A stretch of DNA of 64,000 nt from JACCZR01 sp963830065. GTDB lineage: Bacteria; Actinomycetota; Thermoleophilia; Solirubrobacterales; Thermoleophilaceae. This document shows positions 42,043-50,798 of this stretch, piece after piece. Where the stretch lies: NCBI GenBank assembly GCA_963830065.1, contig CAWHLA010000007.1:293382-357381 (forward strand), read 5' to 3'. A program made the position numbers and the translations under genes. The notes beneath the pieces were generated by a model, which was not told the origin of the DNA, made no database searches, and was given only the letters and a program-made list of their open reading frames with translations. Each line of letters starts with the position of its first letter. Position 1 is the first letter of the stretch.

Positions 42043-42945
42043 GTGCGCATCGCTTCGCTGGTCCCTTCCTCGACGGAGATGCTGTTCGCCCTCGGCCTCG
42101 GCGACCATGTCGTCGCGGTCACCCACGAATGCGACTTTCCGCCCGAGGCCACGTCGCTGCCGCACATTACCCGGAGCGTCATCCCCGAGGGACTGACCGC
42201 CGCCGACATCGACCGCTCCGTGCGCGAGCGCACCGAAGCCGGCGAGGCGATCTACGAGCTGGACGAGTACACGCTGGCCGAGCTGGCGCCGAACCTGATC
42301 GTGACCCAGGCGGTCTGCGACGTGTGCGCCGTGTCCTACGACGACGTGCGCGCCGTGGCCGAGCGGATCGCCTCTCAGCCCGAGGTGCTGTCGCTGGACC
42401 CGACCACCATCGGCGAGGTGCTGGCCGACGTGCCGCGGCTGGCTGAGGCAGCGGGCGCGCCCGAGGCTGGCGACCGGCTGGTGGCTGATGCCGGCCGCCG
42501 CCTGGACGCGGTGGAAGAGGCGGTGGAGGGCGCCCCGGGGCCCACCGTGGCGGCGCTCGAGTGGCTGGACCCGGTGTTCGCGGGAGGGCACTGGGTACCG
42601 CAGATGATCGAGCTCGCCGGAGGCTTGGACCTGCTGGGGCTGCCGGGCGAGAAGTCGCGCACCGTGGGGTGGGACGAGGTGCAGGCGTCGCGGCCCGAGC
42701 TGGTGGTGGCCATGCCGTGCGGCTACGACACCGCCCGGGCTGCAGAAGAGGCCGAGCAGTTCGCGGACCGCTTGGCCCCGCTGGGCGCGCGGGTGGTGGC
42801 CGTCGACGCGGCCGCCTACTTCTCGCGCCCCGGGCCGCGGCTGGTGGACGGCGTGGAGCTGCTGGCCCACCTGATGCACCCGACCGTGGTGGACGCGCCG
42901 CCCGCGGACCGCTGGCGCGAGCTGGACCTCCACGTCCGCGCGTGA
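42043..42945 (+). CDS. BtuF-like cobalamin-binding protein without signal peptide
   Basis: The 300-residue protein has the class III periplasmic-binding fold of BtuF/FepB relatives: R-I-A-S-L-V-P-S-S-T-E-M-L-F-A-L-G at the start, L-A-P-N-L-I-V-T-Q and A-L-E-W-L-D-P-V-F-A-G-G-H-W-V-P. It has no signal peptide, so it is probably cytoplasmic, as in many actinobacterial cobalamin-binding-annotated homologues. Ligand is uncertain. It overlaps the SRPBCC gene by GTGA and heads an operon with two glycosyltransferases. Confidence 0.8.
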   Translation: MRIASLVPSSTEMLFALGLGDHVVAVTHECDFPPEATSLPHITRSVIPEGLTAADIDRSVRERTEAGEAIYELDEYTLAELAPNLIVTQAVCDVCAVSYDDVRAVAERIASQPEVLSLDPTTIGEVLADVPRLAEAAGAPEAGDRLVADAGRRLDAVEEAVEGAPGPTVAALEWLDPVFAGGHWVPQMIELAGGLDLLGLPGEKSRTVGWDEVQASRPELVVAMPCGYDTARAAEEAEQFADRLAPLGARVVAVDAAAYFSRPGPRLVDGVELLAHLMHPTVVDAPPADRWRELDLHVRA

Positions 42946-43364
42946 AGCGCGCCGAGCGAAGCGTGGAGATCGAGGCGCCGCCCCAGGCGTGCTTCGACGC
43001 GCTGGTGGACTTCGAGAGCTACCCCGAGTGGCAGAGCGCCGTCCGCAGTGCCGAGATCCTCGACCGGGGCGACGCCGTCCGCGTGGCCTTCCAGATCGAC
43101 GCGAAGGTCAAGAAGGTCAGCTATGTCCTCGACTACCACCTGGACGGGCCCGAGCACCTGAGCTGGGACTACGTCGAGGGAGACGTGAAGGCCATCGAGG
43201 GCGAGTACCGGCTCGAGCCGCTCGACGGTGACCGCACACTGGCCACCTACGAGCTGGGGATCGACCCCGGCCGCTGGGTGCCGGGCAAGGTCATCTCGGT
43301 GCTTCGTGACCAGGTGATGAAGGGCTCGGTGGAGGAGCTCAGGCAGCACGTCGAGGCGCTGTGA
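42942..43364 (+). CDS. SRPBCC family protein (polyketide cyclase/START-like)
   Basis: The 140-residue protein begins V-K-R-A-E-R-S-V-E-I-E-A-P-P-Q-A-C-F-D-A-L-V-D-F-E-S-Y-P-E-W, the classic SRPBCC start, and ends in an amphipathic helix. It would bind a hydrophobic ligand; none is known. The 4-bp overlaps at both ends place it in one operon with the BtuF-like and glycosyltransferase genes. Confidence 0.85.
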   Translation: MKRAERSVEIEAPPQACFDALVDFESYPEWQSAVRSAEILDRGDAVRVAFQIDAKVKKVSYVLDYHLDGPEHLSWDYVEGDVKAIEGEYRLEPLDGDRTLATYELGIDPGRWVPGKVISVLRDQVMKGSVEELRQHVEAL

Positions 43365-44389
43365 AGGTGATGATCGACGTGAGCTACTCCGGCCGCGGCC
43401 GGACGGGGACGAGCGTGTACATCGAGGAGCTGGTGCGCGCCCTGCGGGAGCGCGACGACCTCGAGGTGGTCTGCGTCCGCCAGCGCAGACGCCTGCGGCC
43501 CGGAGGAGCGGGACGGCGGCGCAACCCGCTGCGCTCGGCCGCGAACCTCACCCTGGACTCGGCCTGGACCCGCGTCGGCCTACCGCGCGCGGCGCGCCGG
43601 GCCGGGGCCGACGTGCTGCACCACCCGCTTCCGGCGCACTCGCCCGGGGCCGGCTGCGCTCAGGTGGTGACCGTGCATGACGTGCTCTTCGAGCGGCATC
43701 CGGAGGAGTTCGACCCGACCTGGCGCACGCTGGCCCGTCGCGCACACCGGGCGGCGGTCGCGCGGGCCGACGCGGTGGTGTGCCCCTCGGCAGTCACCGC
43801 AGCGGACGCCGCCGGGCTGCTGGGCGCCCATCCCGAGCTCACGGTGGTGGCCCCCCACGGCCCCGGCCAGGACCTTCCAAAGCCCCAGCCCGCCCGCGAG
43901 CGGCGGCACTTCCTCTACCTGGGGTCCGACGAGCCGCGCAAGCGAGTCGGGGCGCTGGTGGAGGCCCACGCCGAGCTCGGGCGCACTCCGGGGCTGGTGC
44001 TGGCAGGCGAGGCGGCCCGGCGTGCCGGGCCCCCCGGCACGAAGGGCGAGCCCGACCCCTCGCCCAAGGAAGTGGCCGAGCTGCTGGCCGGCGCGCTGGC
44101 GCTGGTGCACCCGGCGCCGCTGGAGGGATTCGGGCTCACGCTCTTGGAGGCGATGGCGGCCGGCGTGCCCGTCGTGGCCCTCCGCAGCCCCAGCAGCGAG
44201 GAGGTGTGCGGCGACGCCGCCCTTCTCGTCGCCCCGGAGGACCTGGCCGCCACACTGCGCCGCGTGGCGGCCGACGACGACCTGCGAGAGCGCCTGGCGA
44301 GTGCGGGCCGCGAGCGCGCCGCGGCCTTCTCCTGGAAGCGCAGCGCCGAGCTGCACGCCGAGGCCTACCGGCTGGCGGTCCGATCGTGA
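43361..44389 (+). CDS. Glycosyltransferase, GT4 family (first)
   Basis: The 342-residue GT-B enzyme starts M-K-V-M-I-D-V-S-Y-S-G-R-G-R-T-G-T-S-V-Y and has the donor-site E-G-F-G-L-T-L-L-E-A-M-A-A-G-V-P-V-V near residue 248. It transfers a sugar from an activated donor to an unknown acceptor. GTGA overlaps join it to both neighbours. Confidence 0.88.
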   Translation: MKVMIDVSYSGRGRTGTSVYIEELVRALRERDDLEVVCVRQRRRLRPGGAGRRRNPLRSAANLTLDSAWTRVGLPRAARRAGADVLHHPLPAHSPGAGCAQVVTVHDVLFERHPEEFDPTWRTLARRAHRAAVARADAVVCPSAVTAADAAGLLGAHPELTVVAPHGPGQDLPKPQPARERRHFLYLGSDEPRKRVGALVEAHAELGRTPGLVLAGEAARRAGPPGTKGEPDPSPKEVAELLAGALALVHPAPLEGFGLTLLEAMAAGVPVVALRSPSSEEVCGDAALLVAPEDLAATLRRVAADDDLRERLASAGRERAAAFSWKRSAELHAEAYRLAVRS

Positions 44390-45549
44390 TTCGCGTCGCG
44401 TTCGTGCTGGCGGGGCGGACCGGGGCCTGGCTCGGCGGGTTGAACTACTACCGGAACCTTCTGGGGGCGATCCTGGCCGCCGAGGACACGCGCATCGAGC
44501 CGGTGCTCTACGTGGGCCGCGGCTACGACCGCTCCGAGCTGGCCGACTTCCCCGCCGTCGAGCTGCGCACCGAGGCGATGCTCGACCGCGGCACCACCGC
44601 CTGGGCCGAGCGCACCGCCTGGCGGGCGGGCGCGGCCTGTGACCGCCCGCTGGGGCGGCTGCTGGAGCGAGACGGCGTCGCGGCGATGTCGCACTCCGGC
44701 CACCTCGGGCGGTTCACCGGCGTGCGCTCGGTGGCCTGGGTGCCTGACCTCCAGCACCGTCGGCTCCCCCACCTCTTCGGGCGGGCCATGTGGTACTGGC
44801 GCGACGCCAAGTACCGGGCGATGGCCCACTTCGCCGACCACCTGCTCACCGGCAGCCTGGCCGGGGAGCAGGACCTGCTCGACCTGTGGCCTCGCGCGCG
44901 CGGGAAGACGAGCGTGCTGCGCTTCGTCGTCACCCCGCCCCCGCCCGAGTCGCTGCCGGACGCCGAGGAGCTGCGCTCGATGTACGGGCTGCCGGAGCGC
45001 TTCCTGTACCTGCCCAACCAGTTCTGGGTGCACAAGAATCACGCGCTGGTAATCGAGGCGCTGCGGCGCCTGCGCGGCTCGGGGGTGTGCGTCGTCGCCA
45101 CCGGCGTGCCCTTCGACCGCCGCTACCCAAAGCACTTCGACGAGCTGATGGCCAAGGCCGAGATGGCGGGGGTGCGAGGCGCCTTTCGTGTGCTCGGGCT
45201 GGTCCCCTACGAGCACGTGACCGCGCTGTCGCGCGACTCACAGGCCCTGATCAACCCGTCGCTGTTCGAGGGCTGGAGCACCACCGTCGAGGAGGCCAAG
45301 TCCATTGGCAAGCGCATCCTGCTCTCGCGCATCCCTGTCCACGTCGAGCAGGATCCGTCCGGTGGCTCGTTCTTCGACCCCACCGACCCCGACGAGCTGG
45401 CCGCGCTGATGCAGGAGGCCTACGAGCGCGAGGACCCGGAGGGCGACCGGCGCCTGGCCGACGAGGCCGCCGCGGCGCTGCCCGAGCGGCGGCGGCGGTT
45501 CGTGGCCGAGTACGAGGAGGCCGTGGCGAGGACGGTCGGCGCGGCCTAG
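44386..45549 (+). CDS. Glycosyltransferase, GT4-like (second)
   Basis: The 387-residue GT-B protein has a Rossmann-type N-terminus (R-V-A-F-V-L-A-G-R-T-G-A-W-L-G-G-L-N-Y-Y), a hinge Y-L-P-N-Q-F-W-V-H-K-N-H, and the C-terminal S-L-F-E-G-W-S-T-T-V-E-E-A-K-S-I-G-K. Its sequence differs from the preceding enzyme, so they likely add different sugars to one glycan. It overlaps the convergent rhomboid gene by 4 bp. Confidence 0.87.
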   Translation: MIRVAFVLAGRTGAWLGGLNYYRNLLGAILAAEDTRIEPVLYVGRGYDRSELADFPAVELRTEAMLDRGTTAWAERTAWRAGAACDRPLGRLLERDGVAAMSHSGHLGRFTGVRSVAWVPDLQHRRLPHLFGRAMWYWRDAKYRAMAHFADHLLTGSLAGEQDLLDLWPRARGKTSVLRFVVTPPPPESLPDAEELRSMYGLPERFLYLPNQFWVHKNHALVIEALRRLRGSGVCVVATGVPFDRRYPKHFDELMAKAEMAGVRGAFRVLGLVPYEHVTALSRDSQALINPSLFEGWSTTVEEAKSIGKRILLSRIPVHVEQDPSGGSFFDPTDPDELAALMQEAYEREDPEGDRRLADEAAAALPERRRRFVAEYEEAVARTVGAA

Positions 45550-46364
45550 GCCGAGGCCGAGACCGCGAACGACCCCAGCACGGCCAGCACCCCGATCGCC
45601 GCGGCGATGAGGCTCGGCGCCATTGCCGGCACCTTGACCCGCTCCCGCAGGTCGAACAGCACGAAGGCCGCCAGCGCGCCGCCGATCAGGCCCCCGATGT
45701 GCGCGCCGATGGAGATGCCGGGGATCGTGAAGGTGATCAGCAGGTTGAGGCCGATCCACAGGCCCAGGCCGCTCTCCATCGGGTTGATGCCGCGGTTGCG
45801 CATCACCACCAGCGCGGCGCCCATCAAGCCGAAGATGGCGCCCGAGGCGCCCACCGTGAACCCGTTCGGGGTGAGCAGTAGCGCGCCGAAGGAGCCCGCG
45901 AGCAGCGACACCCCGTAGATCAGCGCGAAGCGCAGCCGTCCGACCGCCGGCTCCAGCAGGTTCCCCAGGATGTAGAGCGAGAACATGTTGGTGAAGATGT
46001 GGAGGAAGCCGAAGGGCTCGCCCAGCCGCGCGTGCAGGAAGCCCGCGGTGACCACCTGCCACACGTCGCCGTGCGCCAGGCCCACGCGCGAGAGGCCCGC
46101 GCGGGCATAGAGCTCTTCGGCGCCGCTGCCGGCCAGCCCGAAGCCCAGCCACAGGGCGATGTTGATCCCCATCAGGACGTAGGTGAGCGTCGGCTCGGCT
46201 GCACCGATGGTCTTGACCTTGGTCTTCTGCTGCGCGCAATCCGGGCAGCGCATCCCCACCGAGGTCGTGGTCATGCAATCCGGGCAGATCGGGTTGCCGC
46301 AGTTCGAGCACGACACGCCGGTCTCCCGGTTGGGATGGCGGTAACAGACCTCCATCCCGCTCAA
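45546..46364 (-). CDS. Rhomboid family intramembrane serine protease with N-terminal zinc ribbon
   Basis: The 272-residue protein has a B-box-like zinc region with seven cysteines in the first 45 residues (C7, C19, C22, C27, C30, C40, C43). Six or seven TM segments follow, with the catalytic serine in G-A-S174-G-A-I-F-G and the histidine in A-H222-I-G-G. It cleaves membrane-anchored proteins. The N-terminal zinc module is common in actinobacterial rhomboids. Confidence 0.9.
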   Translation of the reverse strand: MSGMEVCYRHPNRETGVSCSNCGNPICPDCMTTTSVGMRCPDCAQQKTKVKTIGAAEPTLTYVLMGINIALWLGFGLAGSGAEELYARAGLSRVGLAHGDVWQVVTAGFLHARLGEPFGFLHIFTNMFSLYILGNLLEPAVGRLRFALIYGVSLLAGSFGALLLTPNGFTVGASGAIFGLMGAALVVMRNRGINPMESGLGLWIGLNLLITFTIPGISIGAHIGGLIGGALAAFVLFDLRERVKVPAMAPSLIAAAIGVLAVLGSFAVSASA

Positions 46365-46376
46365 GATAGTGAGCGG

Positions 46377-47108
46377 CTAGAGCTTGACCGACACCATCGG
46401 GGGGCCACTCGGAGCGCGGGCTCCACCGGCCGGCTCACGGGTAACCAGCACCGCGTCTGCACCCTCGAGGTCGTCGGGGACGGCCGCCGCCCCGTCGCCG
46501 TTGGTGCCCACGTTGAAGATCGACTGGGAGACGACCTCGCCCTTGCGCTGCACCCACACCTGGTAGGTCTCGCGGCTCGGCAGGCTGGGCATCCCGTGCA
46601 CGCGGAGGATGGCGCCCTCGCTCTGGTCGCTGGACACGGTCAGGCTGCCCGAGGCCTCCGGCACGCGGACGCTGTCCACGTTCGCCGAGAGCGTACGGCC
46701 GTCGTCCCCGGACAGGACCCCGGCGCCGGCCGCGCCGAACAGCAGCCCGAGGAGCAGCAGCAAGCAGGCGCTGACCCAGGCGACAGCCGGGCCGCGGCTG
46801 GTCAGGGAGGGCAGCAGCTCCCGGAGGCGGCGGCGCGGCCGGCGGGCGGGGGTGCGGGAAGCAGCCTCCTGCTTCGCCTCCTTCTCCACCTCGTCCATCA
46901 CGGCCCGCTTGAGGCGGTCGGGCGGGCGGATCGGCGCTACCGATCGCGGTAGCGCCTCGACCGCCGGGCGCAGATGCTCGAGCTCCTCACGGCAGGCCGC
47001 GCAGCCGGCGAGGTGACTCTCGAAGGCCTGGCGCTCGAGGTCGGAGAGGGCCCCGAGGAGGTAGGCGGCGGCGTCGCCGCCGTCGGTGTCGTGCCAGTCG
47101 GCCATCAC
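46377..47108 (-). CDS. Anti-sigma factor, RskA-like
   Basis: The protein of about 242 residues has a ZAS-type N-terminus with H32-x3-C36-x2-C39, one TM segment near residues 108-130, and an extracellular RskA domain (Y-Q-V-W-V-Q-R-K-G-E-V...). It would hold the ECF sigma factor encoded just upstream at the membrane. GTG 47108 overlaps the sigma stop as GTGA; an ATG lies one codon further (47105). Confidence 0.88.
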   Translation of the reverse strand: MMADWHDTDGGDAAAYLLGALSDLERQAFESHLAGCAACREELEHLRPAVEALPRSVAPIRPPDRLKRAVMDEVEKEAKQEAASRTPARRPRRRLRELLPSLTSRGPAVAWVSACLLLLLGLLFGAAGAGVLSGDDGRTLSANVDSVRVPEASGSLTVSSDQSEGAILRVHGMPSLPSRETYQVWVQRKGEVVSQSIFNVGTNGDGAAAVPDDLEGADAVLVTREPAGGARAPSGPPMVSVKL

Positions 47109-47680
47109 GCCACCTGCTCCACTAGCTCGCGGCGGAGCTTGTCCAGGCCGAGGCGCATCCGGCCCTTGACCGTCCCGATGGGGGTCTCGAGCATCTCCGC
47201 GATCTGGGTGTGGGTGAAGCCGCCGAAATAGGACAGCTCGATCACCTTCGACTGTTCGTCCGGGAGCGAGTCGATGGCCGAGCGTACGTGGCGGGCCTCG
47301 TCCCGGCGCGCCACTTCCACGTCGGTGAGGTCGGGCGCCTCCAGGCGATCCTCGATGCCCTCCGCGCTCGCGCGGCGGCGATCGTGGACCTGGTTTCGCC
47401 GCAGCGCGTCGATCGTGCGGTGGTGGACGATGCCCAGCACCCAGGTGCGCACGCTGCCGCGGTCCGGGCGGTAGCGCAGCCGGCTGCGCCAGATGGACAG
47501 GAAGGCCTCCTGCGAGATGTCCTCGGCGACCGTGCGGTTGCCGACCATCCGGTAGGCGAGCGAGAAGCCGGCCCCGGAGTGCCGGTCGTAGAGCACCTCA
47601 AAGGCGCGCGGGTCGCCGTCGGCGACGAGGGCCATGACGTCCTCGTCGGCCAGGGTGCTGATCTCAGTTCCACTTGCCAC
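47105..47680 (-). CDS. ECF sigma factor (SigK-like)
   Basis: The 191-residue sigma-70 family protein has region 2 (F-E-V-L-Y-D-R-H...V-A-E-D-I-S-Q-E-A-F-L-S-I-W) and region 4 (Q-S-K-V-I-E-L-S-Y-F-G-G-F-T-H-T-Q-I-A-E-M-L). Its cognate anti-sigma factor follows with a 4-bp overlap. It is divergent from a DUF4383 gene 55 bp away, which may be one of its targets. Confidence 0.91.
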   Translation of the reverse strand: MASGTEISTLADEDVMALVADGDPRAFEVLYDRHSGAGFSLAYRMVGNRTVAEDISQEAFLSIWRSRLRYRPDRGSVRTWVLGIVHHRTIDALRRNQVHDRRRASAEGIEDRLEAPDLTDVEVARRDEARHVRSAIDSLPDEQSKVIELSYFGGFTHTQIAEMLETPIGTVKGRMRLGLDKLRRELVEQVA

Positions 47681-47735
47681 TCGTCAAACCCTTCGCACTG
47701 GCGTCGCCGCCGGATCAGCGATAATGCCCTCTCGG

Positions 47736-48164
47736 ATGGCGGGGCGCACCCCTTCACAGCTGTACGCGCTGCTCGTCGGCCTCGGATTAGTGGCCGGCGG
47801 GGTGGTCGGCTTCTTCTACAGCGCCAGCTTCGCCACCGGCGGCGACCTGGAGCGCGAGGCGGTGCTGGGGGTCCTGGACGTGAACGCCTGGCACAACATC
47901 ATCCACATCACCACGGGCGCCGTGGCGCTGCTGTTCGTCGGCACCTACTCCGCCAGCCGGGCGTTCGCGCTGGTGTTCGGGGCCACCTACCTGCTCGTCG
48001 CGATCATCGGCTTCATCGTGGGCGACGGCGACGCGATCGTGAACCTGGTCCCGGTCAACACCGAGGACAACGTGTTGCACTTGCTGATCGCGGTGGCGGG
48101 TCTGCTCGCCTTCGCCACCACGCCGGCCACGCCCGCACCGACGACCGTCGAGCCGGCGGCCTAG
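47736..48164 (+). CDS. DUF4383 family membrane protein
   Basis: The 142-residue protein has four TM segments, starting M-A-G-R-T-P-S-Q-L-Y-A-L-L-V-G-L-G, with the conserved N-A-W-H-N-I-I-H and N-V-L-H-L-L-I histidine motifs of DUF4383. Function is unknown. An in-frame ATG at 47724 would add four residues. The gene is divergent from the SigK-like factor and overlaps the convergent small gene by 4 bp. Confidence 0.8.
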   Translation: MAGRTPSQLYALLVGLGLVAGGVVGFFYSASFATGGDLEREAVLGVLDVNAWHNIIHITTGAVALLFVGTYSASRAFALVFGATYLLVAIIGFIVGDGDAIVNLVPVNTEDNVLHLLIAVAGLLAFATTPATPAPTTVEPAA

Positions 48165-48490
48165 CGGCTCAGGCGCCGGCGCAGGTCCTTCGCCACCCCG
48201 CCGGCCTCGCGCCGCAGGGCGCGCAGGCCGCCCTCCTGCTTGCGCTGCTGGCGAGCCCGCACCAGCACGAGCGCCCCGGCGGCCGTGCCGCCGACCACCA
48301 CGGCCGCCGCCGGGCGGTACCAGTTGCGCGGGTCGCGCATGGAGCGCAGCTCCCAGTCGGCCAGGTCCTCCGCCGCCGCGCCGGTCAGGTCGGTCAGCCT
48401 CTGCTCCAGGTGCTGGGACATCGAGCCGGAAGGCTCGACGGGAACCAGGGCACTGCGTAGCAACCGCTCTACGTCGCTCATCTCAGTCAT
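48161..48490 (-). CDS. Small single-TM protein following a sigma factor, possible anti-sigma
   Basis: The 109-residue protein has an N-terminal helical part (M-S-D-V-E-R-L-L-R-S-A-L-V-P-V-E-P) and one TM segment (A-A-A-V-V-V-G-G-T-A-A-G-A-L-V-L-V) followed by a basic tail. ATG 48490 overlaps the sigma stop by 8 bp. The layout suggests a membrane regulator of the sigma factor, but no zinc anti-sigma motif is present. Confidence 0.62.
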   Translation of the reverse strand: MTEMSDVERLLRSALVPVEPSGSMSQHLEQRLTDLTGAAAEDLADWELRSMRDPRNWYRPAAAVVVGGTAAGALVLVRARQQRKQEGGLRALRREAGGVAKDLRRRLSR

Positions 48491-49028
48491 CGTCTCCCCC
48501 GCTCTCGAGCTCCGACTCCAGCTGGCGGATCGCACGGTGTATCAACACCTTCGTCGCGCCATCCGAGCGCCCCAGCGCCCGAGCGATCTCGCGGTTGTCC
48601 ATGTCCAGCGCGAAGCGCATGATCAGCGCCTCGCGGCGGTCGTCGGGCAGGTTCGCCACCCCGGCCAGCACCTCGGCCACCTCCTCGCGCCCCTCGACCA
48701 GGTCCTCCGTCGCGTGGGGCGAGGAGTAGGTCTCGGCGTCGTCCAGGTGCGTCTGGGGCCGGCGCGAGCGGTCGCGGTAGTAGTTCGCCGCGAGGTTGTG
48801 CGCGATGCGGATCAGCCAGGGGCGCAGCGGCCGGCCCTGGGACTCGCGCACGGCCCGCTCGTAGTGGCGGTAGGCCTGAAGGAAGGTCTGCTCGGTGATG
48901 TCCTCGGCGTCGTGGTGGTTGCCGATCCGGTAGTACGAGTAGCTGTAGACGTCGCGTAGGTGGGCGCGGTAGAGCTCGCTGAAGTCTCGGTCCAACCGGG
49001 CTTTGTCGGCGGCGGCGACCTCGCTCAT
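48483..49028 (-). CDS. RNA polymerase sigma factor, ECF/sigma-70 family
   Basis: The 181-residue protein has region 2 (Y-S-Y-Y-R-I-G-N-H-H-D-A-E-D-I-T-E-Q-T-F) and region 4 (L-P-D-D-R-R-E-A-L-I-M-R-F-A...N-R-E-I-A-R-A-L-G-R-S-D-G-A-T-K-V-L-I-H-R-A). The small TM protein downstream may control it. It is the second ECF-type sigma gene within 2 kb, but the two are different. Confidence 0.88.
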   Translation of the reverse strand: MSEVAAADKARLDRDFSELYRAHLRDVYSYSYYRIGNHHDAEDITEQTFLQAYRHYERAVRESQGRPLRPWLIRIAHNLAANYYRDRSRRPQTHLDDAETYSSPHATEDLVEGREEVAEVLAGVANLPDDRREALIMRFALDMDNREIARALGRSDGATKVLIHRAIRQLESELESGGDDD

Positions 49029-49066
49029 CTCGGGCGGACCCTACCCGCGTAGGGGCGGCCTTCAGC

Positions 49067-50752
49067 TCAGGCCGCACGGCGTGAGCGGCGGCTGTCCTTG
49101 GGGGTGCGGAAGGTCTGCACCCAGTCGTCCGGCGTGGTGCGGCCCTCCAGCAGCGTCCGCAGGCCTGCGGTGACCGGGGCCTCCACGCCGCGCTCGCGGA
49201 GGGTGGCGTCCAGCAGCGGAACGGCCGCCAGCGCCTCGGCCGTCTGGCCGACGATGCCGGGCACTCTGTCGCTCGGCACGCCCTGGCCAACCAGCTCGCC
49301 GGCGCGGCGGTTGCGGCTGCCCTCGGCCATCGCGGTGGCCACCAGGTCGCCGGCGCCGGCCAGGCCGGTGAAGGTCTCGCTGCGCGCGCCGTCGCGCATG
49401 CCCAGCTCGTGCACCTCGGCGAACACCCGGCCAGCGGCCGCCCCTGCGACGTTGGGGCCGGCGGCGGCTCCGGCGGCGGCCGCGGCCAGCGCCGCGGCGT
49501 TCTTGGCGCACGCCGCGAGCTCGGCTCCCGTCAGGTCGTCGGTGGTGTCCACGCACAGGCCCGCCTCGGAGAGCAGCACTCCCAGGTCGCGGCGCAGGTC
49601 GGGATCGCGGGTGGCTAGCACGACCGATGCGCCTTCCTGCACAGCTTCACGCGCGTGCGCGGGGCCGCCGAGGTAGGCCACGGCGCGTGCGCGGGTGCGC
49701 TCGGCCACGTAGGCCGCGGGCGTGGTGCCCAGCGGCGGCACCAGCCCCTTGGAGGTCACGAGCACCCCGGAGCGCTCGCCGATCAGCGCGCCCACCTGGG
49801 CCAGGGCGGCGGGCAGTCCCGAGCAGGGCACGGCCAGCACGACCAGGTCGGCGCCGGCGAACTCGATCTCGGAGACGGTGGTCACCCGGATCCCCTCGTC
49901 GAGCGCCACGCCCGCGAGGTGCTCGGTGTTCTCGCGCTCGGCGGCCAGCCTGCGGGCCTGGGCCACCGAGCGGCAGCCGAGCTGGACCTCCACGCCCGCG
50001 CGCTCGAGCAGCACGGCGGTGGCGGTGCCCATGGACCCGGCCCCGATGATCGCGGCGGTGCGGAGCGGCGGCAGGCCGCCGAGCCACTCCCACTGGAGCT
50101 GGACGCACGGCCAGATGCGGCTGGTCACGGCCTCGGCCAGCGCCGGCGAGGGCTGGTCGGCGCGCGGGAAGGTCAGCGGTCGCCCGCAGCGGACCTTCAC
50201 CTTCACGGGCCGGAAGATCCAGCCGCGCCGGGCGTTCTCGCTGCCGGTCACCGCGACCGGCACGACCGGCGCGCCGCTCTCCAGCGCGAGGCGGCCGACC
50301 CCGCGCCTGGGGCGATCGACCGAGCCGTGGCGGATGCGGGTCCCCTCGGGGAAGATGACCACGGCCTCGCCGCGCTCCAGCAGCGCGAGCGCTGTGCCCA
50401 CCGACTCCTCGTCGGACTCGCCGCGGCGGACCGGGAAGGCGCCCATGCAGTTGAGGAACCAACCCTGCAGGCGGTTGTCGAACAGCTCCTGCTTGGCGAC
50501 GAAGTAGATCGGCCGGCGCAGGCAGCAGCCGATGATGAAAGGGTCGAGGAAGCTGCGGTGGTTGGCGGCGAGGATCAGCCCGCCGCTCGGCATGTGCTCG
50601 CGCCCCAGCCGGCTGAGACGGAAGAAGATCATCAGGGCGGGCTGCAGGAAGGCCCGGGCGATCCAGTACACGGGCTTGTTGACGCCGCGCCGGCGGATGC
50701 GCTCGTGGTGGATAGACAGGCGTTCCTTCGCCCCGTTGTCACTCGCCCCCAT
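49067..50752 (-). CDS. Fusion: lysophospholipid acyltransferase (PlsC) + glycerol-3-phosphate dehydrogenase (GpsA)
   Basis: The 561-residue protein joins two steps of phospholipid synthesis. Residues about 25-225 are PlsC-like, with N-H65-R-S-F-L-D70 and F-P-E-G-T-R. From about residue 232 it is GpsA, with A-I-I-G-A-G-S-M-G-T-A, the catalytic lysine in A-A-C-A-K-N-A-A-A and T-G-L-A-G-A-G-D-L. One NADP-linked half makes glycerol-3-phosphate and the other acylates lysophosphatidate. The frame is continuous with no stop. The gene is divergent from the gene at 50799. Confidence 0.9.
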   Translation of the reverse strand: MGASDNGAKERLSIHHERIRRRGVNKPVYWIARAFLQPALMIFFRLSRLGREHMPSGGLILAANHRSFLDPFIIGCCLRRPIYFVAKQELFDNRLQGWFLNCMGAFPVRRGESDEESVGTALALLERGEAVVIFPEGTRIRHGSVDRPRRGVGRLALESGAPVVPVAVTGSENARRGWIFRPVKVKVRCGRPLTFPRADQPSPALAEAVTSRIWPCVQLQWEWLGGLPPLRTAAIIGAGSMGTATAVLLERAGVEVQLGCRSVAQARRLAAERENTEHLAGVALDEGIRVTTVSEIEFAGADLVVLAVPCSGLPAALAQVGALIGERSGVLVTSKGLVPPLGTTPAAYVAERTRARAVAYLGGPAHAREAVQEGASVVLATRDPDLRRDLGVLLSEAGLCVDTTDDLTGAELAACAKNAAALAAAAAGAAAGPNVAGAAAGRVFAEVHELGMRDGARSETFTGLAGAGDLVATAMAEGSRNRRAGELVGQGVPSDRVPGIVGQTAEALAAVPLLDATLRERGVEAPVTAGLRTLLEGRTTPDDWVQTFRTPKDSRRSRRAA

Positions 50753-50798
50753 GGATCAGCGTTTACCCATCTGGGGCTCCGTCGTTACGCTCCCGGCG

